A DNA stretch of 23,796 nt from the NCBI GenBank assembly GCA_035301285.1, contig DATGUN010000035.1, forward strand, positions 1 to 23,796. The letters run 5' to 3'. Shown here in pieces: positions 1 through 7,796 of this stretch. Each line of letters starts with the position of its first letter. Position 1 is the first letter of the stretch. Source of the stretch: DATGUN01 sp035301285 (lineage in GTDB: Bacteria > Bacillota > Bacilli > Bacillales > Amphibacillaceae). Under the pieces are notes generated by a model. That model ran no database searches. It was not told the origin of the DNA and saw only the letters and a program-made list of their open reading frames with translations. A program made the translations under genes and the position numbers.

Positions 1-262
1 GCCAGTACTTGAAGTACGGGCCCGCCGTGTCGGTGGTTCAAACTATCAAGTGCCAATGGAAGTTCGACCGGAACGACGCCAAGCATTTGGCCTGCGTTAT
101 ATCGTGAACTATTCACGCCTTCGCGGTGAAAAAACAATGGAAGAACGGTTGGCGAACGAAATCCTGGATGCTTCCAATAACACAGGTGCTTCAGTCAGAA
201 GACGTGAAGAACTGCATAAAATGGCAGAAGCCAACAAAGCATTTGCGCATTATCGTTGGTAA
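1..262 (+). CDS. rpsG: Ribosomal protein S7, 3' part (5' end outside window)
   Basis: This is the C-terminal part of small-subunit protein S7, which binds the 3' major domain of 16S rRNA, nucleates assembly of the 30S head and contacts E-site tRNA. The reading frame is open from base 2 and gives 86 residues; the family is usually about 156 residues, so roughly the first 70 lie upstream of the window. Recognisable S7 segments are VLEVRARRVGG, the variable hairpin followed by EVRPERR, RGEKTMEERLANEI and the C-terminal HKMAEANKAFAHYRW. The gene sits 49 bases before fusA, as in the str operon (rpsL-rpsG-fusA-tuf). An internal ATG at 50 is not the start because homology continues upstream of it to the window edge. 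Confidence 0.97.
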   Translation, partial: PVLEVRARRVGGSNYQVPMEVRPERRQAFGLRYIVNYSRLRGEKTMEERLANEILDASNNTGASVRRREELHKMAEANKAFAHYRW

Positions 263-311
263 TTTCAATAAAAACTGATGAAAACTTTAATGTAAGGAAG
301 GAGAAGAATAC

Positions 312-2390
312 ATGGCGAGAGAGTTCTCCTTAGAAAAGACGCGAAATATTGGTATTATGGCACATATTGATGCTGGAAAAACCACTACTACTGAGCGTAT
401 TCTTTTCTACACAGGACGCATTCATAAATTAGGTGAAACACATGAAGGTGCTTCACAGATGGACTGGATGGAGCAGGAACAAGAGCGCGGGATAACAATC
501 ACTTCCGCTGCTACAACTGCCCAGTGGAATGATCACCGTATCAACATTATCGACACACCAGGCCACGTGGACTTCACCGTTGAGGTGGAAAGATCCCTGC
601 GTGTGCTTGATGGCGCGGTAACTGTTCTGGATGCGCAGTCAGGCGTGGAGCCACAAACTGAAACCGTATGGCGTCAAGCGACAACATATGGTGTACCAAG
701 AATTGTATTCATCAATAAAATGGATAAGGTTGGAGCGGACTTCATGTATGCAACTGGTACGTTGAAAGAACGGTTAGGTGCAAATGCACATCCTGTCCAA
801 CTTCCAATTGGTGCCGAAGATAATTTTGAAGGTATCATCGACCTTATTTCCATGGAAGCTCACTTCTACGAGGATGATCTGGGTACACGTTCAGTGGCCA
901 AAGAAATTCCGGATGACTACAAGGAAAGAGCTGAGGAATTGCGCAATTCATTAGTGGAAGCTGTGGCTGAAGTTAATGAAGACCTTATGATGAAATATCT
1001 CGAAGGTGAAGACATTTCCGAAGCAGAATTGAAGGCAGCCATCCGTCAAGCGACATTGGATGTTGAGTTTTATCCTGTATTTGGTGGATCTGCATTCAAG
1101 AATAAAGGGGTACAATTAATGCTGGATGGTGTCATTGATTATTTGCCAGCACCAACAGATGTACCACCGATTGAAGGGATTCTCCCTGGTACAGAGGAAA
1201 CAGTTGAACGTCCTTCAGATGACAATGCATCATTCTCGGCATTGGCATTTAAGGTTATGACAGATCCATATGTAGGTAAACTGACTTTCTTCCGTGTCTA
1301 TTCCGGTACACTTAACGCCGGATCATATGTCAAAAACTCGGTGAAAGATAAACGTGAACGTGTCGGACGTATCCTACAGATGCACGCCAATTCACGTGAA
1401 GAGATCTCCACGGTATATGCAGGAGAAATTGCAGCGGGGATCGGTCTGAAAGATACAAGTACAGGGGATACATTGTGTGCTGAAAACGATTTGGTCGTTC
1501 TTGAATCCATGGACTTCCCTGATCCAGTTATTTCAGTTGCCATCGAGCCAAAAACAAAGGCCGACCAAGATAAAATGGGTATCGCTCTTGGTAAATTAGC
1601 CGAAGAGGACCCGACATTCAAAACTGAAACAAATGCTGAAACAGGCCAAACGATTATTTCTGGAATGGGTGAACTTCACCTGGATGTTATCGTTAACCGT
1701 CTGAAAGCTGAATTCAAAGTGGAAGCAAACGTTGGTGCTCCACAAGTTGCATATCGTGAAACGATCCGCGGTTCCGCACAAGCTGAAGGTAAATTTATCC
1801 GCCAGTCTGGTGGACGTGGTCAATATGGTCACGTATATGTTGAGTTTGAACCGAATGAAGAAGGTGCAGGTTTTGAATTCATCGATAAAATCGTCGGTGG
1901 TGTTGTACCACGCGAATACATCGGTTCTGTTGAGCAAGGTATAGTTGAGGCTGCCGAAAACGGTTTGCTTGCAGGCTACCCGCTCATCGATTTCAAGGCG
2001 ACACTATATGACGGTTCATACCATGATGTAGACTCAAACGAGATGGCATTTAAAGTTGCTGGTTCAATGGCACTCAAGGAAGCAAAAAATAAATGTCAAC
2101 CCGTACTTCTTGAACCGATGATGAAAGTTGAAATTGTCATTCCTGAAGAATATATGGGAGATATCATGGGTGATGTTACAAGCCGCCGTGGCCGTGTGGA
2201 AGGTATGGAAGCCCGCGGTACAGCACAACTTGTGAAAGGCTTTGTTCCTCTAGCAGAAATGTTCGGTTATGCAACTGCATTACGTTCGAACACACAAGGC
2301 CGTGGAACATATACAATGTACTTTGACCATTATGAAGAAGTACCGAAAAGCATCTCTGAGGAAATTATCAAGAAAAATGCCGGTGAATAA
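312..2390 (+). CDS. fusA: Elongation factor G
   Basis: EF-G is the cytoplasmic GTPase that moves tRNAs and mRNA through the ribosome after peptide bond formation and, with RRF, splits post-termination ribosomes. The 692-residue length is typical. The G domain shows the P-loop AHIDAGKT at residues 17-24, the switch I segment ending RGITIT near 60-64, DTPGH at 81-85 and NKMD at 135-138. The domain IV region near residue 500 carries the expected SGGRGQYGHV segment, and the protein ends in the usual EF-G C-terminal domain. The start has an AAGGAAGGAG ribosome binding site at 293-302. It lies 49 bases after rpsG with no promoter visible between them, so it is probably cotranscribed with rpsG. Confidence 0.99.
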   Translation: MAREFSLEKTRNIGIMAHIDAGKTTTTERILFYTGRIHKLGETHEGASQMDWMEQEQERGITITSAATTAQWNDHRINIIDTPGHVDFTVEVERSLRVLDGAVTVLDAQSGVEPQTETVWRQATTYGVPRIVFINKMDKVGADFMYATGTLKERLGANAHPVQLPIGAEDNFEGIIDLISMEAHFYEDDLGTRSVAKEIPDDYKERAEELRNSLVEAVAEVNEDLMMKYLEGEDISEAELKAAIRQATLDVEFYPVFGGSAFKNKGVQLMLDGVIDYLPAPTDVPPIEGILPGTEETVERPSDDNASFSALAFKVMTDPYVGKLTFFRVYSGTLNAGSYVKNSVKDKRERVGRILQMHANSREEISTVYAGEIAAGIGLKDTSTGDTLCAENDLVVLESMDFPDPVISVAIEPKTKADQDKMGIALGKLAEEDPTFKTETNAETGQTIISGMGELHLDVIVNRLKAEFKVEANVGAPQVAYRETIRGSAQAEGKFIRQSGGRGQYGHVYVEFEPNEEGAGFEFIDKIVGGVVPREYIGSVEQGIVEAAENGLLAGYPLIDFKATLYDGSYHDVDSNEMAFKVAGSMALKEAKNKCQPVLLEPMMKVEIVIPEEYMGDIMGDVTSRRGRVEGMEARGTAQLVKGFVPLAEMFGYATALRSNTQGRGTYTMYFDHYEEVPKSISEEIIKKNAGE

Positions 2391-2502
2391 TTGCATTTTT
2401 CACCAAACTACAGTATAACTTTTAGTGAAGGCATATAAATGGTAGAATTTAATTGACTTCAGCAAATAAAGGTTCGTTGTATAAGCATTTTTCATCTATA
2501 GG

Positions 2503-2538
2503 TTTGTATTGGGTTCAGCACCAATATAAAAAGCTGAA
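2503..2538 (+). promoter_or_regulatory. Predicted hairpin / possible pseudoknot in the tuf leader
   Basis: In the 189-base fusA-tuf gap, TTTGTATTGG (2503-2512) pairs with CCAATATAAA (2521-2530): ten base pairs with one G-U. The eight-base loop contains TTCAGC (2514-2519), which is exactly complementary to GCTGAA (2533-2538). If the outer A-U pairs of the first stem open, a six-base A-rich strand (2527-2532) could bridge a six-pair stem, which is the geometry of an H-type pseudoknot. It lies about 40 bases before the tuf start. No function is known to me; the pairing is read from the sequence and the role is inference. Confidence 0.4.
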
Positions 2539-2579
2539 ACTATCAAATAAAACTTTAATTATTTAAGGAGGACTAGCAA

Positions 2580-3773
2580 ATGGCTAAAGAAAAATTTGAT
2601 CGCTCGAAAAGTCACGTAAATATTGGAACATTAGGTCACGTTGACCATGGTAAAACAACATTGACAGCTGCAATCACTACTGTGATGCATAAGAAAAATG
2701 GTTCTGGAGAGGCACAAGCTTACGACCAGATCGATGGTGCACCAGAGGAAAAAGAACGTGGTATCACAATTGCGACGTCTCACGTAGAGTATGAAACAGA
2801 AAATCGTCACTATGCACACGTTGACTGCCCTGGACACGCAGACTATGTTAAAAACATGATCACTGGAGCAGCACAAATGGATGGCGCTATTCTTGTGGTA
2901 TCAGCTGCTGATGGCCCAATGCCGCAAACACGTGAACATATCTTGCTTTCACGTAACGTAGGTGTTCCTGCATTCGTTGTATTCCTTAACAAAACAGATA
3001 TGGTTGATGACGAAGAATTATTGGAACTTGTTGAAATGGAAGTTCGCGATCTATTGACAGAATATGACTTCCCAGGTGATGAAGTGCCAGTTATCAAAGG
3101 CTCTGCACTAAAAGCACTTGAAGGTGACGAAGAATATGAAGAAAAAATTGTTGAACTGATGGCTGCAGTTGATGAATACATCCCGACTCCAGAACGTGAT
3201 ACAGATAAACCATTCATGATGCCTGTAGAGGACGTTTTCTCTATTACAGGTCGTGGTACTGTAGCAACTGGCCGTGTTGAACGTGGTCAAGTAAAAGTTG
3301 GGGAAGAAGTGGAAATCGTTGGTCTAAGTGACGATGGATCTACAAAAACAACTGTTACAGGTGTTGAAATGTTCCGTAAGCTTCTTGATTATGCTGAAGC
3401 TGGTGACAACATCGGTGCCCTACTTCGTGGTGTAAACCGTGAAGATATCAATAGAGGTCAAGTTTTGGCTAAACCAGGTTCCATTACACCACATACTTCT
3501 TTTAAAGCAGAAGTTTATGTATTGTCGAAAGAAGAAGGTGGACGTCATACACCATTTTTCGCAAACTACCGTCCACAATTCTATTTCCGTACAACTGACG
3601 TAACCGGCGTTATTCAACTACCAGAAGGTGTTGAAATGGTAATGCCTGGGGATAACGTTGAAATGGAAGTAGAACTTATTTCATCAGTCGCTATTGAAGA
3701 TGGTACACGCTTCTCAGTTCGTGAAGGTGGCCGTACAGTAGGATCTGGTGTTGTAACTTCCATCAATAAATAA
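2580..3773 (+). CDS. tuf: Elongation factor Tu
   Basis: EF-Tu is the GTPase that carries aminoacyl-tRNA to the ribosomal A site. The 397 residues cover the G domain and the two beta-barrel domains. Visible motifs are GHVDHGKT at residues 19-26, the switch I end RGITI at 60-64, DCPGH at 82-86, NKTD at 137-140 and GSALKAL near 173. Domain II begins around FSITGRGTVATGRVERG, and domain III carries GGRHTPFFANYRPQFYFRT. An AAGGAGGA site (2565-2572) precedes the ATG by seven bases. The gene is last in the str operon and is followed directly by a strong terminator. The 189-base gap after fusA is long enough to hold its own control, but no good consensus promoter is present. Confidence 0.99.
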   Translation: MAKEKFDRSKSHVNIGTLGHVDHGKTTLTAAITTVMHKKNGSGEAQAYDQIDGAPEEKERGITIATSHVEYETENRHYAHVDCPGHADYVKNMITGAAQMDGAILVVSAADGPMPQTREHILLSRNVGVPAFVVFLNKTDMVDDEELLELVEMEVRDLLTEYDFPGDEVPVIKGSALKALEGDEEYEEKIVELMAAVDEYIPTPERDTDKPFMMPVEDVFSITGRGTVATGRVERGQVKVGEEVEIVGLSDDGSTKTTVTGVEMFRKLLDYAEAGDNIGALLRGVNREDINRGQVLAKPGSITPHTSFKAEVYVLSKEEGGRHTPFFANYRPQFYFRTTDVTGVIQLPEGVEMVMPGDNVEMEVELISSVAIEDGTRFSVREGGRTVGSGVVTSINK

Positions 3774-3783
3774 AAATATAATG

Positions 3784-3820
3784 AAAAAAACAGGGGCGTG
3801 ACGACGTTCCCTGTTTTTTT
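3784..3820 (+). terminator. Intrinsic terminator after tuf
   Basis: AAAAAAACAGGG (3784-3795) pairs perfectly with CCCTGTTTTTTT (3809-3820), a 12-base-pair stem with a 13-base loop whose 3' side ends in seven T. It lies 10 bases after the tuf stop and should end str operon transcripts. The A-run before and T-run after the GC core would also let it act on the opposite strand. Confidence 0.93.
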
Positions 3821-4096
3821 ATGGGAAACGATAGAAGCGAATGGGGTATCTTGCTGAAGAAAACAGGTTCTTGCGCCAGGTGTGTTTCACTATGAAACAT
3901 CGGGTCTTCGGAATACTTCTCAACGCATATCAGAGACTTCGGCCACCCCGTAGTTCGATAATGACACATAAAGACTTTCTCTTCATGGTGCACATATAAA
4001 ATGCGTAAACGTGCCGATCGTTATATCATATTCATCAACTCTTTTGAAACAAGTGATAAAACGCATAAATTTTTGTGGAAAACTTTTATAAACCAC
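3821..4096. other. Non-coding stretch between tuf terminator and S10 promoters
   Basis: No credible gene lies here: the open frames are short, lack ribosome binding sites and resemble no family I know. The first 140 bases look less AT-rich than the promoter zone that follows. They contain CGAA-GGGGT (3838-3847) matched at a distance by ACCCC-TTCG (3945-3957), a small GTTTCA/TGAAAC hairpin (3884-3898), and two copies of CTTCGG (3906 and 3937). The last 30 bases are A/T-rich with A and T runs just upstream of the first -35 box, as in an UP element. The origin of the 3838-3957 part is unknown. Confidence 0.5.
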
Positions 4097-4125
4097 TTGC
4101 ATTCTGGTTAATATGTTTGTATAAT
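4097..4125 (+). promoter_or_regulatory. Sigma-A promoter P1 of the S10-spc-alpha cluster
   Basis: TTGCAT (4097-4102) and TATAAT (4120-4125) are separated by 17 bases, with an A/T-rich stretch upstream. Expected start of transcription is near 4131-4132, about 195 bases before rpsJ. In B. subtilis two promoters at roughly 200 and 140 bases before the S10 gene are known to drive the whole cluster, and this position matches the upstream one. Confidence 0.88.
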
Positions 4126-4165
4126 ACATAGATGTGCAAATAAATCGTAGTATGCTGATTTATGC

Positions 4166-4194
4166 TTGCATATGTCAATGATGTTCTATATAAT
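4166..4194 (+). promoter_or_regulatory. Sigma-A promoter P2 of the S10-spc-alpha cluster
   Basis: TTGCAT (4166-4171) and TATAAT (4189-4194) again have a 17-base spacer, exactly 69 bases downstream of P1 and with identical hexamers. The expected start is a G near 4201, giving a leader of about 125 bases. Initiation with G would fit the GTP-sensitive, growth-rate-linked control known for many Bacillus ribosomal promoters, but that link is inference. Confidence 0.88.
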
Positions 4195-4200
4195 AGAAAT

Positions 4201-4325
4201 GTTGACGATAAAAGGCGATGAAGCGGAAGGTTGTTGAAACACCCGGCCCCTTTGCCATGGTCGGTGGTCAAGAAATTTCCGTGGAGAATGTCTATTTTAA
4301 AAATGGGCGAAAGGGAGGGAACATA
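4201..4325 (+). promoter_or_regulatory. S10 operon leader with hairpin
   Basis: This is the untranslated leader shared by transcripts from both promoters. CACC-GGCC (4240-4248, one bulged C) pairs with GGTC-GGTG (4259-4266), eight base pairs with one G-U around a ten-base loop. In E. coli, L4 represses the S10 operon through its leader; whether this smaller structure binds a ribosomal protein cannot be told from sequence. The rpsJ ribosome binding site, GGGAGGG at 4313-4319, lies outside the hairpin. Confidence 0.5.
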
Positions 4326-4634
4326 ATGGCAAAAGAAAAGATTCGAATCCGATTGAAAGCATACGATCATCGTATTTTAGATCAAGCAGCTGAGAAAATC
4401 GTAGATACTGCGAAACGTTCGGGTGCAGGCGTATCCGGGCCGATTCCGTTACCAACGGAAAAAGCTGTTTATACTGTTTTACGTGCAGTACACAAGTACA
4501 AAGATGCTCGTGAACAATTCGAAATGCGCACACATAAGCGTTTGATCGATATAGTCAATCCGACACCACAGACAGTTGATTCGCTGATGCGTCTTGATTT
4601 GGCTTCTGGTGTGGATATTGAAATTAAATTATAA
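4326..4634 (+). CDS. rpsJ: Ribosomal protein S10
   Basis: S10 is a 30S head protein and, as NusE, also joins NusB in antitermination complexes on rRNA operons. The 102-residue product starts MAKEKIRIRLKAYDHR and contains SGPIPLPTEK, the region of the long loop that inserts into the head, then FEMRTHKRLIDI. I chose the ATG at 4326 because it has GGGAGGG at the right distance and matches the conserved family start. The frame stays open back to an ATG at 4218, but those 36 codons lie in the leader and overlap its hairpin. It is the first gene of the S10-spc-alpha cluster. Confidence 0.98.
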   Translation: MAKEKIRIRLKAYDHRILDQAAEKIVDTAKRSGAGVSGPIPLPTEKAVYTVLRAVHKYKDAREQFEMRTHKRLIDIVNPTPQTVDSLMRLDLASGVDIEIKL

Positions 4635-4664
4635 AATGATGTTTATTATTAGGAGGTGTAACGG

Positions 4665-5300
4665 ATGACGAAAGGAATCTTAGGTCGCAAAATCGGCATG
4701 ACTCAGCTTTTTTCCGAAGAAGGAGAATTAGTTCCTGTAACGGTTATTCAGGCTGAGAATAATGTAGTGTTGCAAAAGAAAACAGTTGAAAGTGATGGCT
4801 ATACTGCATTGCAAATCGGTTTTAGTGATAAAAAGGACTCACGTTCAAATAAAGCGGGAAAAGGCCATGCTGAAAAAGCAAGCACAACCCCTAAGCGCTA
4901 CGTTCGTGAAATCCGTAATGCTGATCTTGATCAATATGAAGTGGGTCAAGAAGTAAGCGTTGATGTTTTTCAGGCTGGTGACAAAATAGATGTAACTGGC
5001 ACGTCGAAAGGGAAAGGCTACCAAGGGGCTATCAAGCGTCATAATTTTGCGCGTGGTCCAGAAAGCCATGGTTCGCATTTCCATAGAAGCGCTGGTTCAA
5101 TGGGAATGGCTGCTGACCCTGCCCGTGTTTTCAAAGGTACCAAACTACCAGGTCAAATGGGTGGAGAACAAGTAACCATTCAAAATCTTGATGTCGTTAA
5201 AGTGGATACAGACCGTAATCTGCTATTGATAAAAGGTAATGTCCCAGGTGCGAAAAAGTCAGTTGTTAAAGTCACGAGTGCTATCAAGGCACAATCGTAA
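4665..5300 (+). CDS. rplC: Ribosomal protein L3
   Basis: L3 is one of the first proteins to bind 23S rRNA and sends a long loop toward the peptidyl transferase centre. The 211 residues match the family length (about 209). It begins with the diagnostic GILGRKIGMTQLF. The central loop has TGTSKGKGYQGAIKRHNF followed by GSHFHRSAGSMG, where the family glutamine that is methylated in some bacteria would lie, and the C-terminal part has KGTKLPGQMGGEQVT. AGGAGGTG at 4651-4658 precedes the ATG. It sits 30 bases after rpsJ and 23 before rplD, in the standard order. Confidence 0.98.
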   Translation: MTKGILGRKIGMTQLFSEEGELVPVTVIQAENNVVLQKKTVESDGYTALQIGFSDKKDSRSNKAGKGHAEKASTTPKRYVREIRNADLDQYEVGQEVSVDVFQAGDKIDVTGTSKGKGYQGAIKRHNFARGPESHGSHFHRSAGSMGMAADPARVFKGTKLPGQMGGEQVTIQNLDVVKVDTDRNLLLIKGNVPGAKKSVVKVTSAIKAQS

Positions 5301-5323
5301 TATACACGAAGGGAGGATATGTC

Positions 5324-5947
5324 ATGCCTAAAGTAACACTTTTTAAACAGGATGGAGCACAAGCAGGGGATTTCGAGCTGGAAGCATCTGTATTTGGCAT
5401 TGAGCCGAACGAACCTGTCATGCGTGATGTTGTCAACATGCAACGTGCTTCTTTAAGACAAGGAACACATAAAGTCAAGAATCGTTCTGAAGTACGTGGT
5501 GGTGGAATCAAACCTTGGCGTCAGAAAGGCACAGGACGTGCACGTCAAGGATCGATCCGTTCACCGCAATGGGTAGGCGGAGGAACCGTCTTCGGCCCTA
5601 CACCACGGACTTACAGCTACAAACTACCTAAAAAGGTACGTCGTCTGGCGCTGAAATCCGCCTTGTCTTCCAAAGTAGCTGAAGAGAACGTGGTCGTTTT
5701 GGATGATCTTCAATTTGAAGAACCAAAAACAAAAGATGCCGTAAAAATGCTTGAAGCTTTGAAAGTCGATTCAAATGCACTCATCGTTACGACAGCGAAA
5801 GAAGACAATGTCGTTCGTTCGACAAATAACCTACAAAATGTCACTGTACGTACAGTAGGGAATGTGAATGTACTAGACTTGCTTATGCATGACAAGCTGA
5901 TCATAACAAAAGATGCAGCTGAAAAAGCAGGGGAGGTGCTTGTATAA
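5324..5947 (+). CDS. rplD: Ribosomal protein L4
   Basis: L4 binds 23S rRNA domain I, and its extended loop forms part of the exit-tunnel constriction together with L22. The 207-residue product has the tunnel loop at about residues 57-88, including KPWRQKGTGRARQGSIRSPQ, and the globular C-terminal fold with LIVTT and NVLDLL segments. In E. coli L4 is also the autogenous repressor of the S10 operon; this is not established here. A GGGAGG site lies eight bases upstream. Its stop codon overlaps the rplW start by one base (TAATG), so the two are probably translationally coupled. Confidence 0.98.
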   Translation: MPKVTLFKQDGAQAGDFELEASVFGIEPNEPVMRDVVNMQRASLRQGTHKVKNRSEVRGGGIKPWRQKGTGRARQGSIRSPQWVGGGTVFGPTPRTYSYKLPKKVRRLALKSALSSKVAEENVVVLDDLQFEEPKTKDAVKMLEALKVDSNALIVTTAKEDNVVRSTNNLQNVTVRTVGNVNVLDLLMHDKLIITKDAAEKAGEVLV

Positions 5948-6234
5948 TGAATGAACCACGTGATATCATTAAGCGCCCTGTCATTACGGAAAATACTGCT
6001 GACTTAATGGCAGATAAGAAATATACGTTTGAAGTTTCGCCAAAAGCGAATAAAACGGAAATCAAACATGCAGTGGAAGTAGCATTTAACGTGAAAGTCG
6101 ACAAAGTGAACACAATGAATCTTAAAGGTAAATTCAAGCGAATGGGAAGATATGGTGGATATCGCCCAGATCGCAAAAAAGCGATTGTGCAGCTTTCCGA
6201 AGACAGTAAAGAACTTGAGTTTTTCGAAGCTTAA
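5947..6234 (+). CDS. rplW: Ribosomal protein L23
   Basis: L23 sits at the exit-tunnel mouth, where it is a docking site for trigger factor, SRP and the Sec translocon. The 95-residue product starts MNEPRDIIKRPVITE and has TFEVSPKANKTEIKHAVE and the VNTMNLKGKFKRMGRYGGYR loop typical of the family. Its ATG shares one base with the rplD stop, and a GGGGAGGTG ribosome binding site lies inside the end of rplD (5931-5939). Length is normal for Firmicutes (about 95). Confidence 0.98.
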   Translation: MNEPRDIIKRPVITENTADLMADKKYTFEVSPKANKTEIKHAVEVAFNVKVDKVNTMNLKGKFKRMGRYGGYRPDRKKAIVQLSEDSKELEFFEA

Positions 6235-6265
6235 ATCCATATAAGATGTGAAGGAGGGAAAAAAG

Positions 6266-7096
6266 ATGGCGATTAAAAAATTCCGGCCGACTACGAATGG
6301 AAGAAGGACGATGTCTGTTTCTGATTTTGCTGAGATAACAACAGATAAAAAAGAAAAGTCATTGGTGACTTCCATTTCCAAACGTGGCGGCAGAAATAAT
6401 CAAGGTAGAACAACATCTCGTCATCAAGGCGGAGGACATAAGCGCGGATACCGTTTGATTGATTTCAAGCGAGATAAAGATGGCATACCAGGACGCGTTG
6501 CCACTATCGAATATGATCCGAACCGTACAGCGAACATTGCGTTGATTCATTACGCAGATGGGGAGAAACGTTACATCCTTGCTCCAAAAGGGTTGAAAAA
6601 AGGACAGGAAATCCAATCCGGTGCTGAAGCGGATATCAAAGTGGGGAATGCACTGACGTTAGGGGATATCCCAGTCGGTACAATCATCCATAATATCGAG
6701 TTGAAACCTGGACGTGGCGGTCAATTGGCACGCTCTGCAGGTGCGGAAGGGCAGATTCTTGGCCGTGAAGGAAAATATAGCTTGGTCCGTCTTTCCTCAG
6801 GAGAGGTTCGTTTGATTCTGACGACTTGCCGTGCAACAGTTGGACAGGTTGGAAATGTAGAACATGAACTTCTTACAGTAGGTAAAGCAGGACGCTCCCG
6901 TTGGTTGGGCAAAAGATCCCATGTACGTGGTTCCGCGATGAACCCAATCGATCACCCACATGGTGGTGGGGAAGGACGTACGCCAATCGGTCGTAAGTCT
7001 CCTGTATCGCCTTGGGGTAAACCGACAATCGGGTACAAAACACGTCACCGTAATAAATCGACCAATAAGTATATTGTTCGTGAACGTAAAAGATAA
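6266..7096 (+). CDS. rplB: Ribosomal protein L2
   Basis: L2 is a large core protein needed for subunit association and for a functional peptidyl transferase centre. The product is 276 residues, as expected. The N-terminal part has KRGGRNNQGRTTSRHQGGGHKRGYR, written here in two overlapping family blocks, and an OB-like RNA-binding domain. The C-terminal region has the highly conserved RGSAMNPIDHPHGGGEGRTP, whose HPHGGGEG histidine has been studied in peptidyl transfer. The ATG at 6266 was chosen because the family starts MAIKKFRPTT and AAGGAGGG lies at 6251-6258; an in-frame ATG at 6248 precedes that site. Confidence 0.98.
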   Translation: MAIKKFRPTTNGRRTMSVSDFAEITTDKKEKSLVTSISKRGGRNNQGRTTSRHQGGGHKRGYRLIDFKRDKDGIPGRVATIEYDPNRTANIALIHYADGEKRYILAPKGLKKGQEIQSGAEADIKVGNALTLGDIPVGTIIHNIELKPGRGGQLARSAGAEGQILGREGKYSLVRLSSGEVRLILTTCRATVGQVGNVEHELLTVGKAGRSRWLGKRSHVRGSAMNPIDHPHGGGEGRTPIGRKSPVSPWGKPTIGYKTRHRNKSTNKYIVRERKR

Positions 7097-7110
7097 ACGC
7101 TAAGTTGACA

Positions 7111-7130
7111 GGGAAACAATACCGTTTCCC
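7111..7130 (+). other. Short perfect hairpin between rplB and rpsS
   Basis: GGGAAAC (7111-7117) pairs perfectly with GTTTCCC (7124-7130) around a six-base loop, within the 58-base rplB-rpsS gap. No T-run follows, so it is not a normal terminator. It could slow 3'-5' decay, mark a processing site or be incidental. Confidence 0.5.
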
Positions 7131-7154
7131 CTAAATGCGAAAGGAGGTTTATCC

Positions 7155-7433
7155 ATGGGTCGTAGTTTGAAAAAGGGACCTTTTGCAGATGACCATCTAA
7201 TGAAAAAAGTCGAAGCATTGAATGAATCCGATAAAAAACAAGTGATCAAAACATGGTCACGCCGTTCAACAATCTTCCCTAATTTTGTAGGTCATACCAT
7301 TGCTGTGCATGATGGAAGAAAACATGTTCCAGTATACGTTACAGAAGATATGGTCGGACACAAACTAGGTGAATTCGCGCCAACCCGTACGTTTAAAGGG
7401 CATTCCGGCGACGATAGACAGACAAAACGCTAA
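7155..7433 (+). CDS. rpsS: Ribosomal protein S19
   Basis: S19 lies in the 30S head, pairs with S13 and helps form bridges to the 50S subunit and contacts near A-site tRNA. The 92-residue length is exact for Firmicutes. The sequence has the family start MGRSLKKGPF, then TWSRRSTIFPNFVGHTIAVH, and near the end HKLGEFAPTRTFKGH. AAGGAGG at 7141-7147 precedes the ATG. It lies 19 bases before rplV. Confidence 0.98.
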   Translation: MGRSLKKGPFADDHLMKKVEALNESDKKQVIKTWSRRSTIFPNFVGHTIAVHDGRKHVPVYVTEDMVGHKLGEFAPTRTFKGHSGDDRQTKR

Positions 7434-7452
7434 TGAGAGGAGGGCACTCTAA

Positions 7453-7794
7453 ATGCAAGCAAAGGCCGTTGCAAAATCCGTTCGTATAGCTCCTCGTAAA
7501 GTACGATTAGTGGTTGATTTAATTCGAGGAAAAGATGTAGGTGAAGCTGTAGGTGTTTTACGCCTAACTCGCAGAGGCGCTTCTCCGGCAGTGGAAAAAG
7601 TTTTGAATTCTGCTATTGCAAACGCAGAGCACAATTATGAGATGGATACGGATAACCTTGTCGTATCTGAGGTATATGTTGATGAAGGTGCTACATTGAA
7701 ACGTTTCCGTCCACGTGCACAAGGACGTGCAAGCAAAATTAACAAACGCACAAGTCACATTACAGTGATTGTATCAGAGAAGAAGGAGGGATAG
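7453..7794 (+). CDS. rplV: Ribosomal protein L22
   Basis: L22 lines the polypeptide exit tunnel; its long beta-hairpin meets L4 at the constriction, a known site of macrolide-resistance changes. The 113-residue product starts MQAKAVAKSVRIAPRKVR and has LIRGKDVGEAVGVL. The hairpin loop at about residues 82-100 reads RFRPRAQGRASKINKRTSH, without visible insertions or deletions. An AGAGGAGGG site precedes the ATG. The stop is only two bases before the rpsC start. Confidence 0.98.
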   Translation: MQAKAVAKSVRIAPRKVRLVVDLIRGKDVGEAVGVLRLTRRGASPAVEKVLNSAIANAEHNYEMDTDNLVVSEVYVDEGATLKRFRPRAQGRASKINKRTSHITVIVSEKKEG

Positions 7795-7796
7795 TT

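Noticed and set aside
2453..2485. Promoter before tuf (TTGACT at 2453, TATAAG at 2480)
   Set aside because: The spacer would be 21 bases, too long for a good sigma-A promoter; at 18 bases the -10 is only a half match. A weak promoter is possible but not supported.
4218..4325. In-frame extension of rpsJ by 36 codons from an ATG at 4218
   Set aside because: It lies in the leader over the hairpin, lacks a ribosome binding site, and the added residues are foreign to S10. The ATG at 4326 has GGGAGGG and the conserved start.
7105..7133. Promoter before rpsS using TTGACA at 7105-7110
   Set aside because: No -10-like hexamer at 15-19 bases; that region is the GC-rich arm of a hairpin.
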